From contig CAKZIX010000109.1 of the NCBI GenBank assembly GCA_936936565.1, positions 1 through 55,690 of the forward strand: a stretch of 55,690 bases of DNA, written 5' to 3'. The notes under the pieces are model-generated. The model was given only the letters and a program-made list of their open reading frames with translations. It did not search any database and had not been told where the DNA came from. Made by a program: the position numbers and the translations under genes. This document shows positions 15,493 through 24,431 of this stretch, piece after piece (within the stretch, counting starts at the first letter, position 1; the number at the start of each line of letters is the position of its first letter). This DNA is from an uncultured Nocardiaceae bacterium. Lineage in GTDB: Bacteria; Actinomycetota; Actinomycetes; Mycobacteriales; Mycobacteriaceae.

Positions 15493-18400
15493 GTGGCCGA
15501 TCAAGTGCCGCCCGAGACAACCGAAGAATCGACGTTCGAGGAATCGAGCGCCAGACCGGCGTCGGGCCCGGGCAATGCCGAACTTCCCGATCGCATCCGA
15601 GTGCACGCACTCGCCAAACTGCTGGGCGTCACCAGCCGACAAATCATGGGCCAACTCAGCTCCATCGGTCAGGGCGTGCGCAGCCCGCACTCCAGCCTGG
15701 ACCGCAGCACCGCCGAAGCCGTGCGCGACTCGCTGGCCGGAGTGAGTGCCCCCGACGGCGCCCAGTCTGCGCCGGCGGCGGCCGCCGAGTCCGCGCCGGC
15801 GAGCGCCGCCACGACACCCGAGGTCGCAGCCGCCTCGGCAGCGCCCGAAGCGGCCACGGCCGCCGTGAGCGCCGACGCCGCGGTCGCGGTGACAGCCGAG
15901 GTCAGTCCGGCCCCGACCGCGAGCGCCCCCGCGCAGGCCGAGGCGGCCGTCGAGGCGTCCGCACCCGAGCCGACGACGCAGGCCCCCGAACCCTTCCGTC
16001 CGCAGACGCTGTTCACCAGCGCCTTCCGGGAAGAGGTGCTCGTCGAGCCGCTGTTCCCGACACCCGACGTCGTCACCGCGCCGCTGTTCCTGCAGCCCGA
16101 CGCGACCGCGGTCGAGGAGGCTCGTCGCCGCCGTCGCCCGGAGCCCGAACCGGAACCTGTCGACAAGGCCGACCCCGAGGACGAGCCGGACGACACCGAC
16201 GACAGCACCGACGACGAGAAGGGCGAGGGCGGCCAGCCGCGCCGCCGTCGTCGGGGCCGCCGTGGTCGTGGCCGCGGTCGCGGTGAGCAGTCTTCCGACG
16301 AGTCGTCGGACGAGTCGGACGCCGAGGACGCCGAGGACGACGCCGCCGACGATCAGGCCGAGGATTCCGAAGCCGGCGATGCGGGCGACGACGGTGACGG
16401 GGCGAGCCGTCGGCGCCGCCGGCGCCGGCGCCGCAAGGTCGGCGGTGACGGCACCGCCGAATCGTCCGACGACGATCCGCCGAACACCGTCGTGCACGAG
16501 CGCGAGCCGCGCAACAAGCGCGCCAGCGACGAGGTGCAGGGCATCAGCGGGTCGACCCGTCTGGAAGCCAAGCGGCAGCGCCGCCGGGACGGTCGCGATG
16601 CCGGACGCCGCCGTCCGCCGATCCTCACCGAATCGGAGTTCCTCGCCCGCCGCGAGGCCGTCGACCGCGTCATGGTCGTCCGGGAGAAGGCGTTCGCCGA
16701 GCACCCGATGACCACGCAGGTCGCCGTCCTGGAAGACAAGGTGCTCGTCGAGCACTTCGTCACCACGTCGGCGGCAGGGTCTTCCATGGTCGGCAACGTG
16801 TACCTGGGCAAGGTGCAGAACGTGCTGCCGAGCATGGAAGCCGCGTTCGTCGACATCGGCCGCGGCCGCAACGGCGTGCTGTACGCCGGTGAGGTCGACT
16901 GGGACGCCGCCGGTCTCGGCGGCAGGGAACGCAAGATCGAGCAGGCGCTCAAGCCCGGCGATCAGGTGCTGGTCCAGGTGAGCAAGGACCCGGTCGGGCA
17001 CAAGGGCGCCCGGCTGACCACGCAGATCAGCCTGGCCGGCCGCTTCCTGGTGTACGTGCCCGGCGGCGGTTCCACCGGCATCAGCCGCAAGCTGCCCGAC
17101 ACCGAGCGCAAGCGTCTCAAGGAGATCCTGCGCGAGGTCGTCCCCGAGGACGCCGGCGTCATCATCCGCACCGCGTCGGAGGGCGTGAGCGCGGAGGAAC
17201 TGGGCCGCGACGTGGAACGTCTGCAGTCGCAGTGGCGCAAGATCTCCACGGCCGCCGAGGACAAGTCCGCCAAGGCCCCGCAGACGCTCTACGAAGAGCC
17301 CGACCTGCTGGTCAAGGTAGTGCGGGACCTGTTCAACGAAGACTTCAGCAAGCTCGTCATCGAGGGCGAGAAGTCCTGGAACACCGTGCACAACTACATC
17401 AACACGGTCGCGCCGGACCTGTTGCCGCGCCTCGAGCGCCACGACAACTCGAACGTCGACGTGTTCGAGACGCACCGCATCGACGAGCAGCTGGCCAAGG
17501 CGCTCGACCGCAAGGTGTGGCTGCCCTCGGGCGGCACGCTGGTCATCGATCGCACCGAGGCGATGACGGTGGTCGACGTCAACACCGGCAAGTTCACCGG
17601 ATCGGGCGGCAACCTCGAAGAGACCGTCACCCGCAACAATCTCGAGGCCGCCGAAGAAATCGTGCGGCAGATGCGACTGCGCGACATCGGCGGCATCATC
17701 GTCGTCGACTTCATCGACATGGTGCTCGAATCGAACCGCGATCTCGTGCTGCGGCGGCTCACCGAGGCGCTGGCCCGGGACCGGACGCGGCATCAGGTGT
17801 CCGAGGTGACGTCGCTGGGCCTGGTCCAGATGACCCGCAAGAAGCTCGGCACCGGTCTGGTGGAAGCGTTCTCGACGACGTGCGAGACCTGCCACGGCCG
17901 CGGCATCGTCGTGCATTCGTACCCGGTGGAGCAGACGACGAGCGACGAGGCTCCGGCGCGGCGACCCGAGGGCGGCAGCTCGCGCAAGCGGCGCGGTCGC
18001 GACAAGGCCGCCCCGCAGCCCGAGCCGGCGCCGCAGAACGGCCACGACGCCGAGGTGGAGGCGTCCATCAAGCGTGCCCACCCGGTGGCGCTGGCGATGG
18101 CATCGCATCACCCCGACGACGTGAAGGTCGACGTGGAGTCGGGCGAGTCGGTACCGGTCGAGGCCGCACCGGCTTCCGACAGCGATGCCGCGCCGGAGAT
18201 CACTGCGCCGGAGACCGAAGCGCCGGAGACGGTCGCCGTGGAAACCGCCGAACCCGCAGAAACGCCGGAGGCCGTTACGCCCGAACCGGCGCCGTCTGAG
18301 GCCGATCCGGAACCGCGAAAGCGTCGATTTTCCTTGCGCCGTCGCGTTTCTCGTGCTGCGTCTGCGCCGGCTAGCGAAGGCGCTGGTGAGGTGTTCGTGA

Positions 18401-18522
18401 TCAGTGCGCAGGAGGCCAGCAAACCGGTGCCCGCGCTGATCGATCCGACCGAAGTGGTGCCGCCACGGACCCCGCGTCGTCGCCGTGCGGCCGGACGTCC
18501 GGCCGGACCGCCTGTCGAATAG
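15493..18522 (+). CDS. rne: Ribonuclease E/G
   Basis: A 1009-residue RNase E, the main endonuclease of rRNA maturation and mRNA decay. The N-terminus carries an IF2-N-like module (RIRVHALAKLLGVTSRQIM, about residues 35-53), then an Ala/Glu-rich and a long acidic/basic low-complexity region to about residue 390. The S1 domain follows (GNVYLGKVQNVLPSMEAAFVD). Catalytic Mg-binding Asp695 (VVDVNTGKF) and Asp739 (VVDFIDM) and the Zn-link CETC (797-800) are present. The disordered Pro/Glu-rich C-terminus is the degradosome-type scaffold. The GTG at 15493 has GAGGAG 5 nt upstream. Confidence 0.95.
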   Translation: MADQVPPETTEESTFEESSARPASGPGNAELPDRIRVHALAKLLGVTSRQIMGQLSSIGQGVRSPHSSLDRSTAEAVRDSLAGVSAPDGAQSAPAAAAESAPASAATTPEVAAASAAPEAATAAVSADAAVAVTAEVSPAPTASAPAQAEAAVEASAPEPTTQAPEPFRPQTLFTSAFREEVLVEPLFPTPDVVTAPLFLQPDATAVEEARRRRRPEPEPEPVDKADPEDEPDDTDDSTDDEKGEGGQPRRRRRGRRGRGRGRGEQSSDESSDESDAEDAEDDAADDQAEDSEAGDAGDDGDGASRRRRRRRRRKVGGDGTAESSDDDPPNTVVHEREPRNKRASDEVQGISGSTRLEAKRQRRRDGRDAGRRRPPILTESEFLARREAVDRVMVVREKAFAEHPMTTQVAVLEDKVLVEHFVTTSAAGSSMVGNVYLGKVQNVLPSMEAAFVDIGRGRNGVLYAGEVDWDAAGLGGRERKIEQALKPGDQVLVQVSKDPVGHKGARLTTQISLAGRFLVYVPGGGSTGISRKLPDTERKRLKEILREVVPEDAGVIIRTASEGVSAEELGRDVERLQSQWRKISTAAEDKSAKAPQTLYEEPDLLVKVVRDLFNEDFSKLVIEGEKSWNTVHNYINTVAPDLLPRLERHDNSNVDVFETHRIDEQLAKALDRKVWLPSGGTLVIDRTEAMTVVDVNTGKFTGSGGNLEETVTRNNLEAAEEIVRQMRLRDIGGIIVVDFIDMVLESNRDLVLRRLTEALARDRTRHQVSEVTSLGLVQMTRKKLGTGLVEAFSTTCETCHGRGIVVHSYPVEQTTSDEAPARRPEGGSSRKRRGRDKAAPQPEPAPQNGHDAEVEASIKRAHPVALAMASHHPDDVKVDVESGESVPVEAAPASDSDAAPEITAPETEAPETVAVETAEPAETPEAVTPEPAPSEADPEPRKRRFSLRRRVSRAASAPASEGAGEVFVISAQEASKPVPALIDPTEVVPPRTPRRRRAAGRPAGPPVE

Positions 18523-18543
18523 CTCGTTCGGTGCCGTGAGTAC

Positions 18544-19059
18544 TCAGCGGCGTCGCAGCCGCGCCAGCAATTCTTCGTCGAAAAGCTGGCGCGGCAACGC
18601 TATTCGCTGACGTTTGCCCACTCGCAGCACGACCCCACCGCGGTGTACCACCACCCGGGTGACATCTCCGTGCCGGAAATGTGTTCGCAGCGTTGGGAAA
18701 TGGACTTCCGACGAGGCGCGCCGATGCCACGCGCACGCCGGCGTGCCCGCTGTCGCGTAGTCGAACCGTCGCAGCGGCGCGCTGACCGCCGCCGACGACG
18801 GCCGGGCGCCGCCGACATAGAAGGCCGCGGCGAACAGTGCCAGTCCGACCAGCGTCATCGCGGTGATGCCCAGGGCCGCACCCGGCTCGTCCAGGTTCGG
18901 GATCAGCATCGCAAGGTAGAGCGCGAGCAGCGGGGCCAGGACGAGCAGTGCCCACGGGCTCGTCATCACATACCAGCACCAGGCCCGATTGAGGGCGTGC
19001 CGAGTCGCGTCGGTGCATACGAACTCACGGCTGGAGACCACCGCTTCGTCGGTGCGCAT
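18544..19059 (-). CDS. Membrane protein with YcxB-like C-terminal domain, function unknown
   Basis: About 171 residues with two adjacent hydrophobic segments (PWALLVLAPLLALYLAMLI and ITAMTLVGLALFAAAFYVG). A soluble C-terminal half follows (HFRHGDVTRVVVHRGGVVLRV...), which looks like the YcxB-type β-rich domain. The ATG at 19059 has AAAGGAG 3 nt upstream; an in-frame ATG at 19098 is the alternative. It is convergent with rne (21-bp gap) and divergent from trpF. No function can be assigned. Confidence 0.7.
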   Translation of the reverse strand: MRTDEAVVSSREFVCTDATRHALNRAWCWYVMTSPWALLVLAPLLALYLAMLIPNLDEPGAALGITAMTLVGLALFAAAFYVGGARPSSAAVSAPLRRFDYATAGTPACAWHRRASSEVHFPTLRTHFRHGDVTRVVVHRGGVVLRVGKRQRIALPRQLFDEELLARLRRR

Positions 19060-19101
19060 CCGGCTCCTTTCGCAAGCGTCGAGGTCGTCGCCATTCATCG
19101 G

Positions 19102-19116
19102 TACTCTTGCCAGTCG
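19102..19116 (+). promoter_or_regulatory. Leaderless -10 element of trpF
   Basis: TACTCT (19102-19107) precedes the GTG at 19116 by 8 nt with no Shine-Dalgarno; this supports the GTG over the in-frame TTG at 19107. Confidence 0.5.
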
Positions 19117-19715
19117 TGTTCATCAAGGTATGCGGGCTGCGGACACCCGTCGACGTCGCGACGGCCGTGGCCGCGGGTGCGGATGCGGTCGGGTTCGTCT
19201 TCGCGCGCAGCGTGCGCCGCGTGGACGTGCCCACAGCGCGCGAACTGGCCGCGCTGGTGCCCGACTCGGTGCTCACCGTCGGCGTGTTCGCGGACGTGCC
19301 GGCGGCCGAAGCCGCACAGCTGGCGACGGCTGCGGGCGTGCGTGCGATTCAGTTGCACGGCGACTATCCGCGTGCCGCGTTCGACGAGGTGGCTGCGACA
19401 TCGCTCACGCTGATCCGGGCTACCACGCTCACCCCGCAGACGGACGTGGCCGTCGGCGCCTTCGGTGAGGACCTGCTGCTGCTGGACGCGCCCGTGCCCG
19501 GTGCCGGTCAGACCTGGGACCTGACGCTGCTGGAGCGGGCACAACCGCAGGGTAAGTGGGTCTTGGCGGGCGGACTGAACCCCGACAACGTCGGCGCCGC
19601 GATTCGGGCGGCGCGTCCGTGGGGCGTGGACGTGTCCAGCGGGGTGGAGTCGGCGCGCGGTGTCAAAGACCCGGAACGGATCCGCCGGTTCGTCGCCGCG
19701 GCCCGCGCGGTTTGA
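19116..19715 (+). CDS. trpF: Phosphoribosylanthranilate isomerase
   Basis: A 199-residue (βα)8-barrel TrpF, catalysing the Amadori rearrangement of PRA to CdRP in tryptophan synthesis. Hallmarks are KVCGLR (catalytic Cys), GFVFARSVRRV, AIQLHGDY, WVLAGGLNPDNV and GVDVSSGVES (general acid Asp and phosphate loop). It stands alone between rne and rplU, away from other trp genes. Mycobacteria have no trpF and use the bifunctional PriA, so a dedicated copy is informative. Confidence 0.94.
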   Translation: MFIKVCGLRTPVDVATAVAAGADAVGFVFARSVRRVDVPTARELAALVPDSVLTVGVFADVPAAEAAQLATAAGVRAIQLHGDYPRAAFDEVAATSLTLIRATTLTPQTDVAVGAFGEDLLLLDAPVPGAGQTWDLTLLERAQPQGKWVLAGGLNPDNVGAAIRAARPWGVDVSSGVESARGVKDPERIRRFVAAARAV

Positions 19716-19741
19716 CCCTGACGTTCTCATTCCAGTAACCT
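19712..19741 (+). promoter_or_regulatory. Promoter of the rplU-rpmA operon
   Basis: TTGACC (19712-19717) and TAACCT (19736-19741) are 18 nt apart; the -35 overlaps the trpF stop codon. A start near 19748 would leave a leader of about 145 nt before rplU, a place where L21 leaders often carry autoregulatory structure. Confidence 0.6.
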
Positions 19742-19891
19742 TGATCGGTCGCTGCCTAGCGTGACGCGCAGTTCGTCGTGCCTGGTACTTGTATCTGAGC
19801 CGATGCAAGAACGGCAGCAGCCACCAACGTACAAACGCGGCACCTCGCTGCGTGAGTGAAGTTCGAGACGGAAAGAAGGGCAGCCGAGCCG

Positions 19892-20203
19892 ATGGCAACG
19901 TACGCGATCGTCAAGACCGGCGGAAAGCAGTACAAGGTCGCGGCCGGTGACCTGGTCAAGGTCGAGAAGATCGAGGGTGAGCCGGGCACTGCCGTGGCGC
20001 TCGCTCCGGTTCTCGTCGTTGACGGTGCGTCGCTGACCACCGCCGCGGACGCGCTCGCGAAGGTTTCGGTTTCGGCCGAGATCGTCGAGCACACCAAGGG
20101 TCCGAAGATCCGCATCCACAAGTTCAAGAACAAGACCGGCTACCACAAGCGCCAGGGTCACCGTCAGAAGCTGACGGTCCTGAAGGTCACCGGAATCAAG
20201 TAA
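19892..20203 (+). CDS. rplU: 50S ribosomal protein L21
   Basis: The 103-residue bL21 binds 23S rRNA. The start is fixed by MATYAIVKTGGKQYKV, and the C-terminal KFKNKTGYHKRQGHRQKLTVLKV-type basic tail is intact. Upstream in-frame codons belong to the leader. rpmA follows after 15 bp. Confidence 0.97.
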   Translation: MATYAIVKTGGKQYKVAAGDLVKVEKIEGEPGTAVALAPVLVVDGASLTTAADALAKVSVSAEIVEHTKGPKIRIHKFKNKTGYHKRQGHRQKLTVLKVTGIK

Positions 20204-20218
20204 GGGGACTGATCAGAG

Positions 20219-20476
20219 ATGGCACACAAGAAGGGTGCATCCAGCTCGCGCAACGGTCGCGACTCGAATGCCCAGCGACTCGGCGTCAAGCGTTTCGGTG
20301 GCCAGCAGGTCAGCGCGGGCGAGATCATCGTCCGGCAGCGCGGCACGCATTTCCACCCGGGTGTGAACGTCGGCCGTGGCGGCGACGACACGCTGTTCGC
20401 GCTGTCTGCCGGTGCCGTGCACTTCGGCGTCAAGCGTGGTCGCAAGACCGTGAACATTGTTCCGGCGCAGGCCTGA
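20219..20476 (+). CDS. rpmA: 50S ribosomal protein L27
   Basis: The 85-residue bL27 sits near the peptidyl-transferase centre. The N-terminus MAHKKGASSSRNGRDSNAQR reaches the P-site without the cleaved extension seen in Firmicutes. VRQRGTHFHPGVNVGRGGDD is the core motif. It is in an operon with rplU. Confidence 0.97.
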   Translation: MAHKKGASSSRNGRDSNAQRLGVKRFGGQQVSAGEIIVRQRGTHFHPGVNVGRGGDDTLFALSAGAVHFGVKRGRKTVNIVPAQA

Positions 20477-20501
20477 GGCCGCGTCGAAGCGAATTTTTTT
20501 C

Positions 20502-20539
20502 AGCGGGCTCGGGTTGTCAACCCGGGCCCGCTTGCTTTT
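20502..20539 (+). terminator. Rho-independent terminator of rplU-rpmA
   Basis: A 14-bp stem with one G·U pair (20502-20515 with 20519-20532), a 3-nt loop and trailing TGCTTTT. An additional T7 run sits just before the hairpin. Confidence 0.85.
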
Positions 20540-20597
20540 GTCGGGACACCGGGTGGCGCACCTGAAGTACGCAACCTGTTTCTGAGAGGATGGCGTC

Positions 20598-22064
20598 GTG
20601 TCGCGTTTCGTCGATCGCGTTGTGTTGCATGTCAGTGCGGGCAACGGCGGCCACGGCTGCGCGTCGGTGCACCGCGAGAAGTTCAAGCCGCTCGGCGGGC
20701 CCGACGGGGGCAACGGCGGCCGCGGCGGCAGCGTGGTGCTCGAGGTCGACGCCAACGTCCACACGCTGCTGGATTTCCACTTCCACCCGCACGCCAAGGC
20801 CTCGAGCGGCAAACCCGGGATGGGCAGCAATCGGGACGGTGCGGCCGGCGACGATCTGCTGCTGAAGGTGCCCGACGGCACGGTGGTGCTCGACGGCGAC
20901 GGCAAGGTGCTCGCCGACCTGGTCGGTGTCGGTGCGCGCTTCGAGGCGGCCGCAGGTGGCCGCGGCGGCCTGGGCAACGCGGCGCTGGCCTCGCGGGCCC
21001 GCAAGGCGCCGGGCTTCGCGCTGCTGGGGGAGCCGGGCGACGAGGGCGACATTGTGCTCGAGCTCAAGTCCGTCGCCGACGTCGGGCTGGTCGGCTACCC
21101 GTCGGCGGGTAAGTCGTCGCTGGTGTCGGTGCTGTCGGCGGCCCGGCCGAAAATCGCGGACTACCCGTTCACCACGCTGGTGCCGAATCTGGGCGTGGTG
21201 TCCTCCGGTGATCACACGTTCACGATCGCCGACGTGCCCGGGCTCATTCCGGGGGCGTCCGAAGGCCGTGGCCTCGGTCTGGAATTCCTGCGGCACATCG
21301 AGCGCTGCGCGGTGCTCGCGCACGTGGTCGACTGCGCCACCCTCGAGCCGGGCCGCGACCCGGTGTCGGACGTGGACGCGCTCGAGGCCGAGTTGGCCGC
21401 TTACAAGCCGGCGCTGGCGGCCGATTCGGGTCTCGGCGAGCTGGCGACGCGGCCCCGGGTGGTGATCTTGAACAAGATCGACGTACCCGACGGTGCCGAC
21501 TTGGCGGACCTGGTGCAGCCGCTGTTCGAAGAGCGCGGCTGGCCGGTGTACCGGGTGTCGGCGGTGAGCCGGGAAGGCTTGCGTCCGTTGACCTTCGCGC
21601 TGTCGGATCTGGTGCAGCGGTACCGGGTCGAGCACCCGAAGCCGGCGCCCAAGCGCGCGATCATCCGCCCAGTCGCGGTGGACGACACCGGATTCAGCGT
21701 CATCGCCGACCCGGAAACGCCGGGCGGCTTCATCGTTCGCGGCGCCCGCCCCGAAAGGTGGGTCCGGCAAACTGCTTTCGACAACGACGAAGCGGTCGGC
21801 TACCTGGCCGACCGGCTCGCGCGCCTCGGCGTCGAGGAGGAGCTGATGCGCCAAGGCGCCGAACCCGGCGCGCCGGTCACCATCGGCGATGTCAGCTTCG
21901 ATTGGGAGCCACAGACTTTGGCGGGCGTGGACCATGTGCCGACCGGCCGGGGCACCGACGTGCGCCTGGAACAGAGCAGCCGCATCGGCGCGGCCGAACG
22001 CAAGTTCCAGAGCCGGATGCGCCGGGGACTCGTGGATCCCGACGATTTCGGCGAGGACGAGTGA
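20598..22064 (+). CDS. obgE: GTPase ObgE/CgtA
   Basis: A 488-residue Obg GTPase involved in 50S assembly and stress control. The glycine-rich Obg fold covers about residues 1-158 (GGPDGGNGGRGGSVVLEVD). The G domain has G1 GYPSAGKSS, G2 FTTLVPN, G3 DVPGL and G4 NKID. The actinobacterial OCT domain is at about 355-435 (DDTGFSVIADPETPGGFIVRG). AGAGGA lies 7 nt before the GTG. The stop overlaps the proB start by 4 bp. Confidence 0.97.
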   Translation: MSRFVDRVVLHVSAGNGGHGCASVHREKFKPLGGPDGGNGGRGGSVVLEVDANVHTLLDFHFHPHAKASSGKPGMGSNRDGAAGDDLLLKVPDGTVVLDGDGKVLADLVGVGARFEAAAGGRGGLGNAALASRARKAPGFALLGEPGDEGDIVLELKSVADVGLVGYPSAGKSSLVSVLSAARPKIADYPFTTLVPNLGVVSSGDHTFTIADVPGLIPGASEGRGLGLEFLRHIERCAVLAHVVDCATLEPGRDPVSDVDALEAELAAYKPALAADSGLGELATRPRVVILNKIDVPDGADLADLVQPLFEERGWPVYRVSAVSREGLRPLTFALSDLVQRYRVEHPKPAPKRAIIRPVAVDDTGFSVIADPETPGGFIVRGARPERWVRQTAFDNDEAVGYLADRLARLGVEEELMRQGAEPGAPVTIGDVSFDWEPQTLAGVDHVPTGRGTDVRLEQSSRIGAAERKFQSRMRRGLVDPDDFGEDE

Positions 22065-23164
22065 CTTCGGCTGCGCGCTCGTCCATTGCGGCCGCGCGCA
22101 GTGTCGTCGTCAAGATCGGCTCGTCGGCGCTCACCAGCCTCGCAGGCGGGCTCGACGTGGCGCGCCTGGACAAGCTGGCCGACGCCATCGAGGCGCGGAT
22201 GCGCGCCGGCTCCGATGTCGTCGTGGTGTCCTCCGGCGCCGTCGGGGCGGGCCTTGCGCCTCTCGGATTGGCCAGGCGCCCAAGGGATCTTGCTACCAAG
22301 CAGGCGGCGGCAAGTGTCGGCCAGCTGGCGCTGGCGCATGCCTGGGGCAACTCGTTCGCCAGGTACGGGCGCACCGTCGGGCAGGTGTTGCTCAGCGCCG
22401 ACGACTTCGCGCGACGCGAGCATCACCGCAACGCACAACGCACCCTGGATCGCCTGCGCTCCCTGGGCGCGGTCGCCATCGTCAACGAAAACGACACCGT
22501 CGCAACCGAAGAGCTGCGGTTCGGTGACAACGATCGGCTCGCGGCGCTGGTTGCGCATCTGGTCGGTGCCGATGCGTTGATCCTGCTCTCCGACGTCGCG
22601 GGACTCTACGACGGTGATCCGCGCAAGGGCGATGCCACGCTGATCCCGGAGGTGCGCGGCCCCGAAGACCTCGACGGCGTCATCGCCGGCACCGGCGGCA
22701 CGCTGGGCACCGGCGGCATGGCATCCAAGCTGTCGGCGGCCCGGTTGGCCTCCGACGCCGGCGTACCCGTGCTGCTCGCCGCTGCGGCCGAGGCCGCAGC
22801 CGCACTCGGGGACGGCTTGGTAGGCACCGCGTTTGCCGCCCGGCCCACCCGAATGACGGCGCGCCGCTTCTGGGTCCGCCACGCCGCCGACGCCGCCGGC
22901 GCACTGCATCTGGACGCCGGCGCGGTGCGCGCGATCGCGCACCGCCGCAGCTCGCTGCTCGCGGCGGGAATCACCGCGGTCGACGGCCGGTTCTTCGCCG
23001 GCGACGTCGTCAAACTCGTTGGCCCCGATGCGGTTACCGTCGCCCGCGGCATCGTCGCCTACGACCACGGCGAGCTGGCGACGATGCTCGGCCGCTCCAC
23101 CCGCGAGTTGCCGAAGGAACTCCAGCGTCCCGTCGTGCACGCCGACGACCTGGTCGCGGGCTGA
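22061..23164 (+). CDS. proB: Glutamate 5-kinase
   Basis: A 367-residue enzyme that phosphorylates glutamate, the first step of proline synthesis. The amino-acid-kinase domain has VVKIGSSALT, VVSSGAVGAG, VNENDTVATEELRFGDND and GTGGMASKLSAA. A C-terminal PUA domain covers about residues 275-355. The GTG at 22061 overlaps the obgE stop (GTGA). The second-step gene proA lies 11 kb downstream. Confidence 0.97.
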   Translation: MTSAARSSIAAARSVVVKIGSSALTSLAGGLDVARLDKLADAIEARMRAGSDVVVVSSGAVGAGLAPLGLARRPRDLATKQAAASVGQLALAHAWGNSFARYGRTVGQVLLSADDFARREHHRNAQRTLDRLRSLGAVAIVNENDTVATEELRFGDNDRLAALVAHLVGADALILLSDVAGLYDGDPRKGDATLIPEVRGPEDLDGVIAGTGGTLGTGGMASKLSAARLASDAGVPVLLAAAAEAAAALGDGLVGTAFAARPTRMTARRFWVRHAADAAGALHLDAGAVRAIAHRRSSLLAAGITAVDGRFFAGDVVKLVGPDAVTVARGIVAYDHGELATMLGRSTRELPKELQRPVVHADDLVAG

Positions 23165-23174
23165 CGGCGGCTGT

Positions 23175-24431
23175 TCAGACGGCCGCGGGCGCCGGTTCGC
23201 GGCTGAGCATCCCGCCGCGCTGCAACCCCACCAGCGCCGTCGTCGTCGCCGCGCCGACCAGCAGCAGGCCCACCCACAGCAGTTCGCCGGCGCCGGCGCG
23301 CTGGGCCACGCCCCACGCCCAGCCGGTGCCCAGGTTGCCGAGCAGGATGCCCACGCCGACGACGGTGTTGTAGAACCCGTAGTGCGTGGCCACCAGCCGT
23401 CCGCCCGACAACGACACCACGGTGTCCATCTCGAACGGGAACACCGCCGCCGTGCCCACCGCCAGCATGGCGGCGGTGACCAGCAGGGCTGCGACGGCGG
23501 CCCACGTGCCGAAGCGGCTGTCGGGTACGACGACGAGCGGAACGAAGGCCGCCGCCAGAATCGCCATGCCGATGCCGAGGCTGCGGGCGCTGCCCCAACG
23601 CGCGGTGAACCACTCGGTGATGCGCAGTTGTCCGGCCACCGCAACCAGCCCGGACACCACGAACAGGCTGGTCACCAGCAGCGTCGACCAGCGCGCACCG
23701 GCCACCGCCGTCGCCTGCAGCGGCAGCGCGAGATAGACCTGGAACGACAGGACATACGAGCCGATCATGGCGATCGAGAACAGCACGAACGGGCGGTGGG
23801 CCAGCACCGCGCGCCAGTCGGCGAGCACCGACGCCCGTTGCTCCGGTGTCGCGGCGGCGTGTTGGGGCAGCGCGCACAGTTGTGCCACCGTGAGCCCGGC
23901 GAACACGACGGCGGCGGCCAGCGCCGTCACCCGGAAGTCCAGGAACATCAGCAGCAGGCCGACGAGCGGGCCGAGCAGGATGCCGGCTTGGTAGAAGATG
24001 TTGAACATCGCGAACGCGTCCACCCGCCGGTCGGCCCCGGCATCGGCGGCGAGATACGCCCGGACCGCAGGGTTGAACAGCGCACCGGCGAAACCTGTTG
24101 CGGCCGAAGCGATCAGCACTGCCGGCAGGGTGTCGGCGACAACCAGCAGCCCGAATCCGGCGGTGCGCAGCAGGCAGCCGGCGACGATCAGCGGTTTGTA
24201 CCCGAGCCGGTCGGCGAGCGTCCCGCCGACGATGAACATGCCCTGCTGGGAGAAGTTCCGCACACCGAGCACCAGCCCGACCGCCCACGCGGCCAGCCCG
24301 AGCGGGCCGGCGAGATAGCCGGCCAGGTACGGCATGAGCATGTAGAAGCCGAGGTTGATGCCGAACTGGTTGACCATGAGCAGCCGGCTCGGCGTGTCGA
24401 AGGCGCGAAATCTCGCGACGAACGAGGTCAT
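23175..24431 (-). CDS. MFS transporter
   Basis: A 418-residue major-facilitator protein with about 12 hydrophobic helices. The loop 2-3 motif GGTLADRLGYKPLI corresponds to MFS motif A. It resembles the multidrug-efflux/DHA1 type, but the substrate is unknown. Its ATG overlaps the cds1 stop by 4 bp, so it is made with the cysteine desulfhydrase. Export of cysteine or a related thiol is an attractive but untested idea. It is convergent with proB (10-bp gap). Confidence 0.88.
   Translation of the reverse strand: MTSFVARFRAFDTPSRLLMVNQFGINLGFYMLMPYLAGYLAGPLGLAAWAVGLVLGVRNFSQQGMFIVGGTLADRLGYKPLIVAGCLLRTAGFGLLVVADTLPAVLIASAATGFAGALFNPAVRAYLAADAGADRRVDAFAMFNIFYQAGILLGPLVGLLLMFLDFRVTALAAAVVFAGLTVAQLCALPQHAAATPEQRASVLADWRAVLAHRPFVLFSIAMIGSYVLSFQVYLALPLQATAVAGARWSTLLVTSLFVVSGLVAVAGQLRITEWFTARWGSARSLGIGMAILAAAFVPLVVVPDSRFGTWAAVAALLVTAAMLAVGTAAVFPFEMDTVVSLSGGRLVATHYGFYNTVVGVGILLGNLGTGWAWGVAQRAGAGELLWVGLLLVGAATTTALVGLQRGGMLSREPAPAAV

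Noticed and set aside
15094..18111. 1005-codon open frame antisense to rne
   Set aside because: It is a compositional mirror of the GC-rich rne gene with no domain signature; rne is certain.
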